Of a stretch of 64,000 nt of DNA, positions 25,625 through 34,972 are shown in pieces. The notes beneath the pieces are model-generated. The model did no database searches and had not been told where the DNA came from. It was given only the letters and a program-made list of their open reading frames with translations. This DNA comes from Parvularculaceae bacterium (GTDB taxonomy: Bacteria; Pseudomonadota; Alphaproteobacteria; Caulobacterales; Parvularculaceae): NCBI GenBank assembly GCA_020446945.1, contig JAGRDS010000033.1, positions 1-64,000 of the forward strand, read 5' to 3'. Within the stretch, counting starts at the first letter, position 1. Each line of letters starts with the position of its first letter. Made by a program: the position numbers and the translations under genes.

Positions 25625-27889
25625 ATGAAGTCCGCACACGCCTTTAAACGTCAATTGCTTTATTCGGGCCTGGTTTCGGCCGCCGCAATAGCCTGTTCGC
25701 CGGCTTTTGCGCAAACGTCGGATCAGGATTCGTCGAGTTCAACCGCCGGTTTCGACACGATCATCGTCACGGCGCAGCAGCGCGAACAAAGCCTGCAGGA
25801 AGTGCCCATCAGCATATCCGCCTTCACCGGCGACGATATTGAAAAGAACAAGTTCGACGACGTCGGCGATTATATCGCCCGCACCCCGAACGCCAGCTTC
25901 GTCTCCAACGGCGCGCGCTCGCGTCACGAGATCAGCATTCGCGGCGTTACGAACTTCCTCACCGCCGACTCGGCGCTGCGCACCTCCACTTTCGGCTATT
26001 ATGTGGACGGCTTCAGCATCTCCGGCAGCAGCGTCAACCCGCCGATCATGGATATCGAGCGAATCGAAGTGCTGCGCGGGCCCCAGGCGACCTATTTCGG
26101 CCGCAACGCAATCGGCGGCGGCATCAGCATCACGTCGAACCGGCCCGACAATGAATGGGCGGGTTCGGTTACGCTCGATTACAGCCGCTTTAACACGCAT
26201 GATGTCGAGGGCGTCGTGAACGTTCCCATCGTCAACGACGTGCTTGCCATCCGCCTCAACGCGAAAATCTTCGACACGGACGGCAACATCACGAACATCA
26301 ATCCGGTCGGCGGCGGCAACAGATCGACCTTCAAATATTTCAAGGGCTCGATGCGGTTTACGCCGAACGATCAGCTCACGGTTGATGTTATCGGCGCCTA
26401 TGTGGACGAGAAAACAGGCATGCGCGCCGGCGTACCCTCGGGCGTCTTTTCAACCTTCGCCGGCGGGACGCTTTATGCGCACTTCCCCGACCGCGACGGC
26501 GACGGCCTCGCCGATCCCGATCCGGACGGCGTCGGTTTTTATCCGACAAACAGACGGCACGTGAATTTCAACCATCCGCAAACAGTTGGTACGAAATTCA
26601 AATATGTCGTCTCCAACGCGCAATATGACGCCGGCCCAGTCGCGATAACGAGCATCACCGGCTATATGGAATCCGACTTCTTCCATCGCGGCGACATTGA
26701 CGGCGGCAGCAAGGACTTCTTCAACGAATTCCGCGAGACGCCGCGCAGCAGCTTCAGCCAGGAATTTCGGATTCAAAACACCGGCTCCGGACCGTTCCTG
26801 TGGAACCTCGGCCTTCTTTACGCCAATGACAAAGGAACCAGTACGAACCGTACATTCGTCGGCAACGATCCGCTATTCGGCTTGCCGGTTGGATTCATGA
26901 TCGACAGGTCTGATTCCATCGGCAGTTCGAAGAATTTCGCCGTCTTCGGTCAGGTGGACTGGACGCTTCTCGACAGGCTGACGCTTTCGGCGGGCGGACG
27001 CTACAGCATCGAGAAAATCAAGCAGTCTGAAGACAGCGTTACGGGCGCCACGGTCGTGCGCGTTTCGATTGACGACACATTCCGCGACTTCTCGCCGCGC
27101 GTCGCGCTGAGATTCCAGGTTACGGACGACGCACAGCTTTACGCATCGGCTGCGAAAGGCTTCAAATCCGGCGGCGTGCAGGTCAGCCCCTTCCCCGGCG
27201 CTGAAACCTACGAGCCGGAATCGCTCTGGAACTATGAAGTCGGCGCCAAAGCCGATCTCTTCGACAACCGTCTGCGCCTCAACGCTGCGGTGTTTTACAT
27301 GGACTGGAAAGATCTCCAGACGGTCTTCCAGCAAGCGGGTACGGACGCCAGCGGCAACCTCATCCTGTTCGGCGGGATCGAGAATGCGGAAAAAGCGACG
27401 TCAAAGGGCGCCGAGCTTGGCGCGTCCGCCTATCTTTCCGACAATCTGACCATGAACTTCTCCGTCGGGTATCTCGACGCGAAATACGAGAAGTTCACCT
27501 CCTATATCGACGGCGCAAACCGCGTGCTTGACGGCCTAACCATTCCCAACTCGCCGAAATGGACGCTGTCCGCCGACGCGGAATACAGAAGGCCCATCAC
27601 CAACGAGTGGGAAGGATTTCTCCGCGCGGAATGGAACTATCGCGACGAAATCCGCGCGTCGAACAGCGCCTTGATCCGGTCCGGCTTCCCGTGGGAAGTG
27701 CCCTCGTTCAATGTCGTGAACATGCGGGCCGGCGTTGAGACCGAAAATTACACCGTCACCCTTTATGCGGAGAATATTTTCGATAACGTCTACTTCACGA
27801 ACGCCTACCAGAAAGCGTTCGCAGGCGGCCTCTTTATCGAGCCGTCGTTCCGAAACTTCGGGATCCGGTTTACTGGAAAATTCCAGTAA
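25625..27889 (+). CDS. TonB-dependent receptor 1
   Basis: 754 residues. Signal peptide (1-29), a TonB box within DTIIVTAQQREQSLQEVPISI, an N-terminal plug domain (about 50-165, with IERIEVLRGPQATYFGRNAIGG) and a 22-strand type barrel ending in an aromatic residue pattern (IRFTGKFQ). It is an outer-membrane active transporter. GGGAGGGATCA precedes the ATG. Placed between an inner-membrane amino acid symporter and a peptidase lipoprotein, it likely takes up peptides; no direct substrate evidence. A strong hairpin follows it. Confidence 0.93.
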   Translation: MKSAHAFKRQLLYSGLVSAAAIACSPAFAQTSDQDSSSSTAGFDTIIVTAQQREQSLQEVPISISAFTGDDIEKNKFDDVGDYIARTPNASFVSNGARSRHEISIRGVTNFLTADSALRTSTFGYYVDGFSISGSSVNPPIMDIERIEVLRGPQATYFGRNAIGGGISITSNRPDNEWAGSVTLDYSRFNTHDVEGVVNVPIVNDVLAIRLNAKIFDTDGNITNINPVGGGNRSTFKYFKGSMRFTPNDQLTVDVIGAYVDEKTGMRAGVPSGVFSTFAGGTLYAHFPDRDGDGLADPDPDGVGFYPTNRRHVNFNHPQTVGTKFKYVVSNAQYDAGPVAITSITGYMESDFFHRGDIDGGSKDFFNEFRETPRSSFSQEFRIQNTGSGPFLWNLGLLYANDKGTSTNRTFVGNDPLFGLPVGFMIDRSDSIGSSKNFAVFGQVDWTLLDRLTLSAGGRYSIEKIKQSEDSVTGATVVRVSIDDTFRDFSPRVALRFQVTDDAQLYASAAKGFKSGGVQVSPFPGAETYEPESLWNYEVGAKADLFDNRLRLNAAVFYMDWKDLQTVFQQAGTDASGNLILFGGIENAEKATSKGAELGASAYLSDNLTMNFSVGYLDAKYEKFTSYIDGANRVLDGLTIPNSPKWTLSADAEYRRPITNEWEGFLRAEWNYRDEIRASNSALIRSGFPWEVPSFNVVNMRAGVETENYTVTLYAENIFDNVYFTNAYQKAFAGGLFIEPSFRNFGIRFTGKFQ

Positions 27890-27904
27890 ACGCCTCATCC
27901 CTTC

Positions 27905-27939
27905 CGTCTGCATGGATGGCGCGCCCATCCATGCAGACG
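27905..27939 (+). terminator. 15-bp perfect hairpin after receptor gene
   Basis: Arms CGTCTGCATGGATGG (27905-27919) and CCATCCATGCAGACG (27925-27939) with a 5-base loop, starting 15 bases after the receptor stop. Only a short TTT follows, so it is more likely a partial terminator or 3'-end stabiliser that lets the receptor be made in excess over the downstream peptidase. Confidence 0.6.
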
Positions 27940-27964
27940 ACGGTTTCATAAGGGAGTCATTTCG

Positions 27965-29719
27965 ATGGAGCCTATTCGAATTCAGCGCCGTTCGGTGCTT
28001 CTTTTCTCTCTGGCCGCGGCGATCAGCGGCTGCGCGCCGAAGCAACTCGTGCTGAATTCCTCGATCGGCGATATCGCGAACGCCTATATCGAGAAATGGG
28101 CCGGTTTTTATCCAACGAGAGCGTATGGCGAAGGGCGCAAGGCGTCCGCCGGCGCGTTTGAAGTTCTTTCGCAGGAACGTATCGCCGCCTGGGTGCGCGA
28201 GAACGAAATCCTTTCCGAAAAACTTGCGCCGTTTCTTACCTCGCCGGACGTAGAGACCCAGCTTGATGCAGCCATGCTGGCGCGTCAGGCGAAATGGGAA
28301 ATCGAACTCTGGACGCAGGCCGATGCGCTCAGCGCGGAGCCGGAACTTTACTCCGACTTCATTTCCCAGGCGTTGACCCACCTTCTCGTGCGCGACGACC
28401 TTGACGCTGCGGAAAAAGCGGCCGCGGTCTCCGCGCGCCTCGCCGGCGTGAAAGAGCTTTGCAAAATCGGCCTCAATCAATTGAAGGACGCCAACAAGGA
28501 ACGCGCGCAAGGCGCGCTCGGCGTGCTTCGTCAGACCGCATTATTTTACAGGAACGGCCTTCCCGGAATTATTGCGGGCTGGGGCCTTGATGGCGGCGGC
28601 GAGAAAATCCAGACCGCTGCGCGCGAGGCGGCGGTAAGCGTCGATGCGCTCGCCGATCATATCGACGCCAACATTATTCCCTCGGCGTCCTCGCCGGTTG
28701 CTTACGGTGCTGCGACTTATGCGCGCCGTCTTGAGATATACGCGGACGGCGCCGTCACACCGGAAGAATTGTCGGCGCTTGCAGCAGCGGAAATCGACCG
28801 CGTGCGCGCGGAGATGATCGAGGTGTCGCGGCGCTGGCGCACGCAAAACGGCGGCGGCGATTCTTCCACCGCCGGCGAAAGCGATGAAGCCGTCCTGGCT
28901 GCGGCCCTGGCCGCTATGGAGGACGACCGGCCGGCGTCGAGCGCCGAGATGCTTGAGGACTTCACCACGCTGACCGACAAGGCGGAAGCGTTTATTCGCG
29001 AAAAGGGGTTGGCGACCCTGCCTGATCCGCGAACGCTATATATCGCCATGTCGCCGGCGCATCTGGCGAGTGTCGCGTTCGGCGGCGTTTACCCGACCGG
29101 CCCGTTCAGCCCGCAATCGGACACATTGTTCCTGCTGCCCTATGTTCCCGATGACGCGCCGGCGCGCCAGAAGGAAGGGTTTTACCGGTCGTATAACGAT
29201 CACTTCAACGAAATGATCATCTCGCATGAGATGTTCCCCGGCCATTACATGCAGGCGAAAACGGGCGTTCTTCATGCGCCGGCCTGGCGCATGCTGTTCG
29301 GCAACGATATCTATGCGGAAGGATGGGGATCGTTCAGCGAAATCCTTATGCTGAACGCCGGCTGGGGCGGCGGCGATCTTCTCACGCGCCTTGCGCATCT
29401 GCGCAAGCGTATTGAAAATGCGACGCGCGCCTATGTCAGCGTCCAGGTTCACACAAAGGACTGGAACAAGGGCGATGTCATGAATTTCGCCACGACGCGC
29501 GGCCTTCTCGCCCCGCAATTTGCGGAAAACCTGTGGGATCGCGTCGTCAACAGCCCGTTCCAGATCATAACCTATTTCCTCGGCTATCACGGCTTTGTCG
29601 AGCTTTGGGAGAGCGAACAAAAACGCCTCGGCGACGGCTTTTCAACGCGCAATTTCGTTGACGGCGTGTTGCGCGCGGGTACGGCGCCGGTCCACCGGCT
29701 TGCGCCGCTTTTAAAATAA
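27965..29719 (+). CDS. DUF885 lipoprotein, predicted zinc peptidase
   Basis: 584 residues with lipobox ISGC (Cys23), so a lipid-anchored periplasmic protein. The C-terminal half carries the DUF885 metal motif HEMFPGHYMQ (421-430; HExxxGH) and a downstream Glu in YAEGWG (E452), the pattern of a gluzincin-like site. DUF885 proteins are thought to be carboxypeptidase-like hydrolases. It lies 75 bases after the receptor gene with a hairpin between them, and SnoaL-like B follows 21 bases after its stop. Confidence 0.82.
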   Translation: MEPIRIQRRSVLLFSLAAAISGCAPKQLVLNSSIGDIANAYIEKWAGFYPTRAYGEGRKASAGAFEVLSQERIAAWVRENEILSEKLAPFLTSPDVETQLDAAMLARQAKWEIELWTQADALSAEPELYSDFISQALTHLLVRDDLDAAEKAAAVSARLAGVKELCKIGLNQLKDANKERAQGALGVLRQTALFYRNGLPGIIAGWGLDGGGEKIQTAAREAAVSVDALADHIDANIIPSASSPVAYGAATYARRLEIYADGAVTPEELSALAAAEIDRVRAEMIEVSRRWRTQNGGGDSSTAGESDEAVLAAALAAMEDDRPASSAEMLEDFTTLTDKAEAFIREKGLATLPDPRTLYIAMSPAHLASVAFGGVYPTGPFSPQSDTLFLLPYVPDDAPARQKEGFYRSYNDHFNEMIISHEMFPGHYMQAKTGVLHAPAWRMLFGNDIYAEGWGSFSEILMLNAGWGGGDLLTRLAHLRKRIENATRAYVSVQVHTKDWNKGDVMNFATTRGLLAPQFAENLWDRVVNSPFQIITYFLGYHGFVELWESEQKRLGDGFSTRNFVDGVLRAGTAPVHRLAPLLK

Positions 29720-29740
29720 CGCCTTAAGGGAGGATTGCGA

Positions 29741-30226
29741 ATGTTTGCCAGGCAAATCGGACGAGCCGCAATCTCGGCGCTGGCGCTTGGCGGCGCGATG
29801 CTGGCCAATGCGACCGCCTTCGCCGAAGACGCGGAGAAAACGGTTCTCACCCGCATGTTCGAATGGTGGAACGTCGCCTATAATGACGACGAGCCGATGA
29901 CGGCGGAAGGTTTTTCCCAATATTTCACAGACGATATCGTTTTCGTCATCAATGGGCGGCGCTCGGAAAAGGGCCTTCAATCGCTGGCCGAACGCTTTAA
30001 TGCGCTCAAGCCCAATTACCCGCATATCCGCATCTCGCTTCCGATGCGCGAGGAGTTTGCGGAAGGCGACAAGATTTTCACCTATCATGTGAATCAGGGC
30101 CGCAACTCGGAGAGCGATCCCTGGTCGGGCGAAACCCATGTTATGGGATATGTCGTCGTGAAGGACGGAAAAATCGATTTCCTGAACTTCCTGCAATACG
30201 ACAAGCCGGAGACGCCTGACGAATAA
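29741..30226 (+). CDS. secreted SnoaL/NTF2-like protein B
   Basis: 161 residues from the ATG at 29741, chosen over a TTG two codons earlier because AAGGGAGGA sits 6 bases before it. The signal peptide (about 1-28) ends AFA-ED. The mature domain (LTRMFEWWNVA, FSQYFTDD, GDKIFTYHV, KDGKIDFLNFL) aligns along its whole length with SnoaL-like A at 16830-17303. Both paralogues follow directly behind a secreted hydrolase, so they may be partner proteins of these enzymes. It ends before a strong intrinsic terminator. Confidence 0.78.
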   Translation: MFARQIGRAAISALALGGAMLANATAFAEDAEKTVLTRMFEWWNVAYNDDEPMTAEGFSQYFTDDIVFVINGRRSEKGLQSLAERFNALKPNYPHIRISLPMREEFAEGDKIFTYHVNQGRNSESDPWSGETHVMGYVVVKDGKIDFLNFLQYDKPETPDE

Positions 30227-30271
30227 CGCCGCGGCGCCCCGACAGGGCCGGCGCCGATAGCCTTCGCATTT

Positions 30272-30309
30272 ATGCTCCCGGCGGGTTCGCCCGCCGGGAG
30301 CATTTTTTT
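30272..30309 (+). terminator. intrinsic terminator of the receptor operon
   Basis: Perfect 14-bp stem ATGCTCCCGGCGGG / CCCGCCGGGAGCAT around a TTCG tetraloop (30272-30303), followed by a run of seven T (30303-30309). A textbook Rho-independent terminator for the plus-strand receptor-DUF885-SnoaL unit. The opposite strand has no U-tract. Confidence 0.95.
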
Positions 30310-30442
30310 AGTTCACGATAATGATAATTGTGATGCGAGCCTGCCGGCGCCTGCGATTAATCCGAAAATCCTTGCGCGCAAATAAACACCTCATCGCCTC
30401 CCGTTTGGCCCGGCGCCGTCTCGCAGCCGGGCCGGGCGGAAG

Positions 30443-32272
30443 CTATTCGCCGCCGCCCTCGCCGCGCTTCGTTTGCTCGATCCAGTGATCGACCCAGTAC
30501 TCCATCGCCCAGAGCGGCACGTAGCCGTTTTCAAGCGCCGCCTGATGATAGCCGCGAATGTCGAAGCGGTCGCCGAGCGCCTTGCGCGCCTCATCGCGCT
30601 TTTCTTCAAACTTGATCATTCCCACTTTGAAGCTCGTCGCCTGTCCCGGCACGCCGAGGTATCGATCGACGGCGCGTATATTGGATTCCTCCGGGCTCGC
30701 TGTATTGGCGTTGAGATATTCGATGGCTTGCTCGCGCGTCCAGCGCTTGTAATGCAGGCCGCTGTCGACAACGAGGCGGCAGGCGCGCCAAAGCTCGCCC
30801 GAAAGCCGGCCGAAATCGGAATAGGGACTCTCATAGGCGCCGAGATCTTTCGCCAGGGATTCCGCGTATAGCGCCCAGCCTTCGACGAATGCGCTGTTCG
30901 AATACCAAAGCTCCTGTTTGCGCAGTTTTGGCATATTCGGATCGCTGAGGATCGTCGAAATCTGCATATGATGCCCGGGCAAGCCTTCATGATAGACGAG
31001 CGCTTCGAGATCGGGCAGCGGCGCGCCGTCCATCTTGTCGAGCTTTAAAAACACGCGCCCTGGCCGCGAATTGTCGGCCGCGCCCGGTTCATACAAGGCG
31101 GCGGCGGAAGACTTTTCGCGATAAGGCTCGAACCGGCGCACCTCAAGCGAGATCGGCGGCAATTCGTAAAACGCTTGCGGAATACGCGCGGCCATGCGCG
31201 CAAGCGCCGCCTCAGCGGTCTTGATATAAGCCTCGCGCCCCAGATCCGTTTCGGGAAGATAGAATTTCGGATCGGTTTTCAGATAGGTGAAAAACGCCTT
31301 GAGGTCGCCCTTGAACCCGACCTCTTTCTTGATCTTGTTCATTTCCTTGTGGATGCGCGCGACCTCTTTAAGGCCCAGCTCATGTATCTGCGCCGGGGTC
31401 ATATCCGTCGTCGTGAACTGGCGCACCAGGAACTCGTAATAGCGGTCGCCGTCAGGAAGCTGCCAGACGCCGCCGTCGATTTTCGTCTCGCGCTCCTCCT
31501 TTTCAAGCTGCGCGATCAGGTTTTGATAACCGGTGCGAAATTCGTTCTGCAGCGCAGACTTCGCGCGCGCGAGATATTCCGCCTTGCGCGCCGGGGGAAT
31601 GTCGAGCGCCGCAACCTTTTGCTGAAAATCGGCCCAGATCGGATTGTCGGCGACGCCCTCGCCCTCTTCGAAGGGCGCGCCGCTCACCAGTTTCCGCGCG
31701 CCGGTCAAAAGACGCGGATAAACCGACCGCGGCCCGTAAAAGCCCTTTTCGTTCCGCAATTTCATAAAGGCCGTCAAATCGGCCATCAGTGGTTCAACGC
31801 CCTTGAGACGGGCGATATATGCGTCCGCATCGGCGGGCTTCTTGACTGTATGCTGCTTCGTCAGCAATCCCGCAACGCCGAGATGCAGGCCGACAATCTG
31901 GTTCAGCGTATAATTGTGATAGCGCCATTTTCCCCGTTCAAGGCGCAGTTTCAACTCGTCTTCGATAACGAGGTAATGAAACTTCGCCCGGTCGCTGAGC
32001 GCATCGGGATCGAAATTCTTTTTCAGATATTCAAGTTCGCCACGCGTGCGCTCATCCTTTCTGTCGAGCGCCGCGTCCGACACATCATCCCAACGGTCCT
32101 GATCGCGATCTTCCCCGAGAGAGGATGCGAGCATCGGGCTCTCGGCGACATCCCTTTCGTAAATCTGATCGAGGAAGGCGTAAAACGCCGCGTCTGCGGC
32201 CTCGTCCGCCCACGCCTGAAGCGACGAAAACAAAACGCATGTCGCCGCAATCAAGCCGCCAAACATTCTCAT
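30443..32272 (-). CDS. DUF885 exported protein, predicted zinc peptidase
   Basis: 609 residues with a signal peptide (1-22). The metal motif HEGLPGHHMQ (428-437) and Glu464 in FVEGWALY are the standard DUF885 site. It is longer and only distantly similar to the lipoprotein homologue at 27965. It is the last gene of the minus-strand VOC/DPP/Rid operon, 65 bases after the Rid gene. Likely acts on peptides in the periplasm; substrate unknown. Confidence 0.85.
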   Translation of the reverse strand: MRMFGGLIAATCVLFSSLQAWADEAADAAFYAFLDQIYERDVAESPMLASSLGEDRDQDRWDDVSDAALDRKDERTRGELEYLKKNFDPDALSDRAKFHYLVIEDELKLRLERGKWRYHNYTLNQIVGLHLGVAGLLTKQHTVKKPADADAYIARLKGVEPLMADLTAFMKLRNEKGFYGPRSVYPRLLTGARKLVSGAPFEEGEGVADNPIWADFQQKVAALDIPPARKAEYLARAKSALQNEFRTGYQNLIAQLEKEERETKIDGGVWQLPDGDRYYEFLVRQFTTTDMTPAQIHELGLKEVARIHKEMNKIKKEVGFKGDLKAFFTYLKTDPKFYLPETDLGREAYIKTAEAALARMAARIPQAFYELPPISLEVRRFEPYREKSSAAALYEPGAADNSRPGRVFLKLDKMDGAPLPDLEALVYHEGLPGHHMQISTILSDPNMPKLRKQELWYSNSAFVEGWALYAESLAKDLGAYESPYSDFGRLSGELWRACRLVVDSGLHYKRWTREQAIEYLNANTASPEESNIRAVDRYLGVPGQATSFKVGMIKFEEKRDEARKALGDRFDIRGYHQAALENGYVPLWAMEYWVDHWIEQTKRGEGGGE

Positions 32273-32337
32273 TTCAAAACCCTTTTCTGCTGCTTCGCGC
32301 GGATGACGCGGCGATGGATCAATTCAGATCCGGAAAA

Positions 32338-32739
32338 TCAGATCTCGGCCGTCGCCTCGATCTCTATAAGGAACTCCGGCATTACGAGCGTCTGCACCCC
32401 GATCCAGGTATTCGGCGCGGGTTCGCCGCCGCCGTAAAACTCCGCAAGCGCCGTGCTTACAGGCTCCAGATATTCCGGCTTGTGACCGACGACATAGGTG
32501 CGAATGCGGACGACGTTTTCCGGTCCCGCCCCCGCCGCAGCGAGCGCCGCCTTGAGATTTTTGAGACATTGGCGCGCCTGCGCGCCGATATCGCCGGCGC
32601 CGATTAGATTGTAATCCTTGTCCCAGGCGAGCTGTCCTGCGCAATGGATCAATTCACCGCCGCCGCCCTTTACCGCATGCGAAAAGCCGTAACGAACGCT
32701 GTCATATAATTCCGACGGATTGATTTTTGTCGTTGCCAC
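32338..32739 (-). CDS. Rid (YjgF/YER057c) family protein
   Basis: 133 residues with the Rid fold, ending PEFLIEIEATAEI. RidA proteins hydrolyse reactive imines made by amino acid oxidising enzymes. Here the position of the Arg needed for imine hydrolysis (PARS in RidA) reads PNTW, so this is one of the Rid subfamilies without that Arg and the activity is uncertain. Presence next to a locus with a flavin amino acid dehydrogenase is suggestive. It lies 21 bases after the DPP-like gene. Confidence 0.88.
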   Translation of the reverse strand: MATTKINPSELYDSVRYGFSHAVKGGGGELIHCAGQLAWDKDYNLIGAGDIGAQARQCLKNLKAALAAAGAGPENVVRIRTYVVGHKPEYLEPVSTALAEFYGGGEPAPNTWIGVQTLVMPEFLIEIEATAEI

Positions 32740-32760
32740 GTTTTGATCCTCCTGCGCCGT

Positions 32761-34944
32761 CTAAAGATTGTCGCGAAAATAATCGGTGATTTTTGTATAG
32801 ACATGCAGTTGCACATCGGTAAGCGCATGATGCTGGTTCGGATAGACCATCATGTCGAACTGCTTTCCCGCCTTGATCAGTGAATCGGCGAATTGAAGCG
32901 TGTAGGCGAATTTCACATTTTCATCGCCCGTGCCGTGAATGAGCAACAGCTTGCCCTCCAGCTTGTCAGCGTCGTTCATCACGTTGACGTCGAAATAGCC
33001 TTCGGGATTGTCCTTGAGCTGGCCCATCCAGCGTTCGACGCCGACGGACTGATACCGCTCAAGATCGATAACGGGGGCGACGCTGACGCCGACTTTAAAG
33101 TTCGGCGCGCCCTTCGTCATCAGCGCGCAGGCGAGATACGCGCCGCCGCTCCACCCCCAAAAGCCGAGCCGCTCCCTGTCGATATACGGCAAGGTTCCAA
33201 GATACTCGGCAGCCTCCAACTCGTCGCTGACCGCATATTTTCCGTAATGGCCATAGGTCAGGTTTTTCGCTTTTTTCCCGCGCCCGCTGGTCGTCCGATT
33301 GTCGACGAGAAATATGATGTAGCCCTGGTCGGCCATATAATAATGCCAAAGGTGACGCGATGAAGACCGTTTGTCGATTCCCCAGCGGTTGACGACGATC
33401 TGCGATCCCGCGTTCCCGTAGGCGTAGGCGATGACGGGATATTTTTTCGAAGGATCGAAATCGCGCGGCTTAATCATCATCGCGTTCAGGGAGACCCCGT
33501 CGCTCGTTTTGAAACTGAAGAATTCAGCGCGCGGCCGCGCGAACTGCGCGGCGGGCGCTGTTGCGCCGTCGCTCAGGACGCGGATCGTCTCGCCGGCAGC
33601 ATTTTCAAGAACGAGGCTCGGCGGAGTGTTGGCGTCCGAATTTGTCGCGACGACATATTTATGGTCGGGCGAAAAGCGCCATTCATGCCATCCCGCCTCG
33701 CGCGTCAGACGCTCAAGCCCCGTTCCGTCGAGCCGCACACGGTAGACATTGCGGTCGATCAGAGCGTCTTTCTTGGCGTAGAAATATAGCCAGCCCACCG
33801 CTTCATCGACATCGATCAGGGAAGTTATCTCCCAGTCGCCTTGCGTAATGGCGCGCGCACCGCCCTCCGTATCGAGGAGATAGGCGTGTCGAAAGCCGCT
33901 TTTCTCCGAGGTCCAGATGAATTTCGATGGATCGGAAAGCGGGATGAGATCGTCGGTGATATCAATCCAGGCGGGATCGGATTCGGTATGGAAGCGTTCG
34001 CTGCGTCCCGTGCGGATATCGCCGAGCAACAGATCGAGTGTTTTGTGATCGCGGGCGAGGCGCTGAATGACAAGAGAATGCGAATCGGCGGTCCAGCCGA
34101 CCCGTGGGATATAATCGTCGGGATTGTCGCCCGTATCCATCCAGAGGGTCGTCCTGTCGGCGACATCATATACGCCGATCTTGATCACCGCATGCGCTTC
34201 GCCCGTATCCGGATATTTAAGCGGCTTGACGGTGTTATATTTTCCAAGTTCATCGACGATATAAAAGGTTTTGACATTCGTCGCGTCGAGCCGCCAGAAC
34301 GCGATTTTCGTTCCGTCAGGCGACCAGTTCCAGGCTTGCATGGAATCAAATTCCGTACTGCCATAGTCGAAAATTCCATTGAAAATATTCTCATCGCCAT
34401 CGCTCGTCACGGCGGTTTCGGCGAGGCTGTCGAGGTCGGCGATATAAAGATTGTTTTCGTAAACATACCCGACACGCGCGCCGTCGGGCGAAAGCGCGAC
34501 ATTGCGCAGCGGCGCTCCCTCGCGTCCCAATGCGCGCATCCGGCGCGAGGCGGCGTCGTAGACGTAAAACGGCGCCTCCATCACGCCGTCCCATGTTCGC
34601 GTCTGCGCGCCCGCGATCAGGAAATATTTTTCGCCCGCCCGCTCGAAGCGCGATACGGCGATCGGCTTTTTCGAAACGGCGAGCTCCCGGCTCGGGATTA
34701 CGACGCGCTCTTTTCCGCTTGAAATCTCGTTCCGCACGATCTCGGCGGCGCCGGTCCGCGCATTCCGGCCGAGATACAAGAATGCGCGCCCGTCCGCTGT
34801 CCACCGGATATTGGCCGGCGCATTATCGCCGGGCGCCGGCGTCTGGAAAATCGCCTCAAGCGTCAAGGCCCGCTGATCCGCAGCGTCCGCCAGCGCCGGC
34901 AGGGACAAGAGCAAACTCGCCGCGGCGATCAACAAGGCGCGCAT
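32761..34944 (-). CDS. exported S9 peptidase, DPP-IV-like
   Basis: 727 residues with a signal peptide (1-19). An N-terminal beta-propeller of the DPP-IV type (about 45-460) is followed by an alpha/beta hydrolase domain. Catalytic triad by motif: Ser599 in GWSGG, Asp674 in GTGDEN and His706 in NQHHAL. The usual GWSYGG reads GWSGGA. In the propeller, the paired Glu (YEEE) that hold the substrate N-terminus in dipeptidyl peptidases are replaced by STEF. So it is a serine exopeptidase or related hydrolase whose specificity may differ from Xaa-Pro release. It lies 28 bases after the VOC gene. Confidence 0.88.
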   Translation of the reverse strand: MRALLIAAASLLLSLPALADAADQRALTLEAIFQTPAPGDNAPANIRWTADGRAFLYLGRNARTGAAEIVRNEISSGKERVVIPSRELAVSKKPIAVSRFERAGEKYFLIAGAQTRTWDGVMEAPFYVYDAASRRMRALGREGAPLRNVALSPDGARVGYVYENNLYIADLDSLAETAVTSDGDENIFNGIFDYGSTEFDSMQAWNWSPDGTKIAFWRLDATNVKTFYIVDELGKYNTVKPLKYPDTGEAHAVIKIGVYDVADRTTLWMDTGDNPDDYIPRVGWTADSHSLVIQRLARDHKTLDLLLGDIRTGRSERFHTESDPAWIDITDDLIPLSDPSKFIWTSEKSGFRHAYLLDTEGGARAITQGDWEITSLIDVDEAVGWLYFYAKKDALIDRNVYRVRLDGTGLERLTREAGWHEWRFSPDHKYVVATNSDANTPPSLVLENAAGETIRVLSDGATAPAAQFARPRAEFFSFKTSDGVSLNAMMIKPRDFDPSKKYPVIAYAYGNAGSQIVVNRWGIDKRSSSRHLWHYYMADQGYIIFLVDNRTTSGRGKKAKNLTYGHYGKYAVSDELEAAEYLGTLPYIDRERLGFWGWSGGAYLACALMTKGAPNFKVGVSVAPVIDLERYQSVGVERWMGQLKDNPEGYFDVNVMNDADKLEGKLLLIHGTGDENVKFAYTLQFADSLIKAGKQFDMMVYPNQHHALTDVQLHVYTKITDYFRDNL

Positions 34945-34972
34945 ACGAATTTCCTCTCTTTGTTTTACGCCG

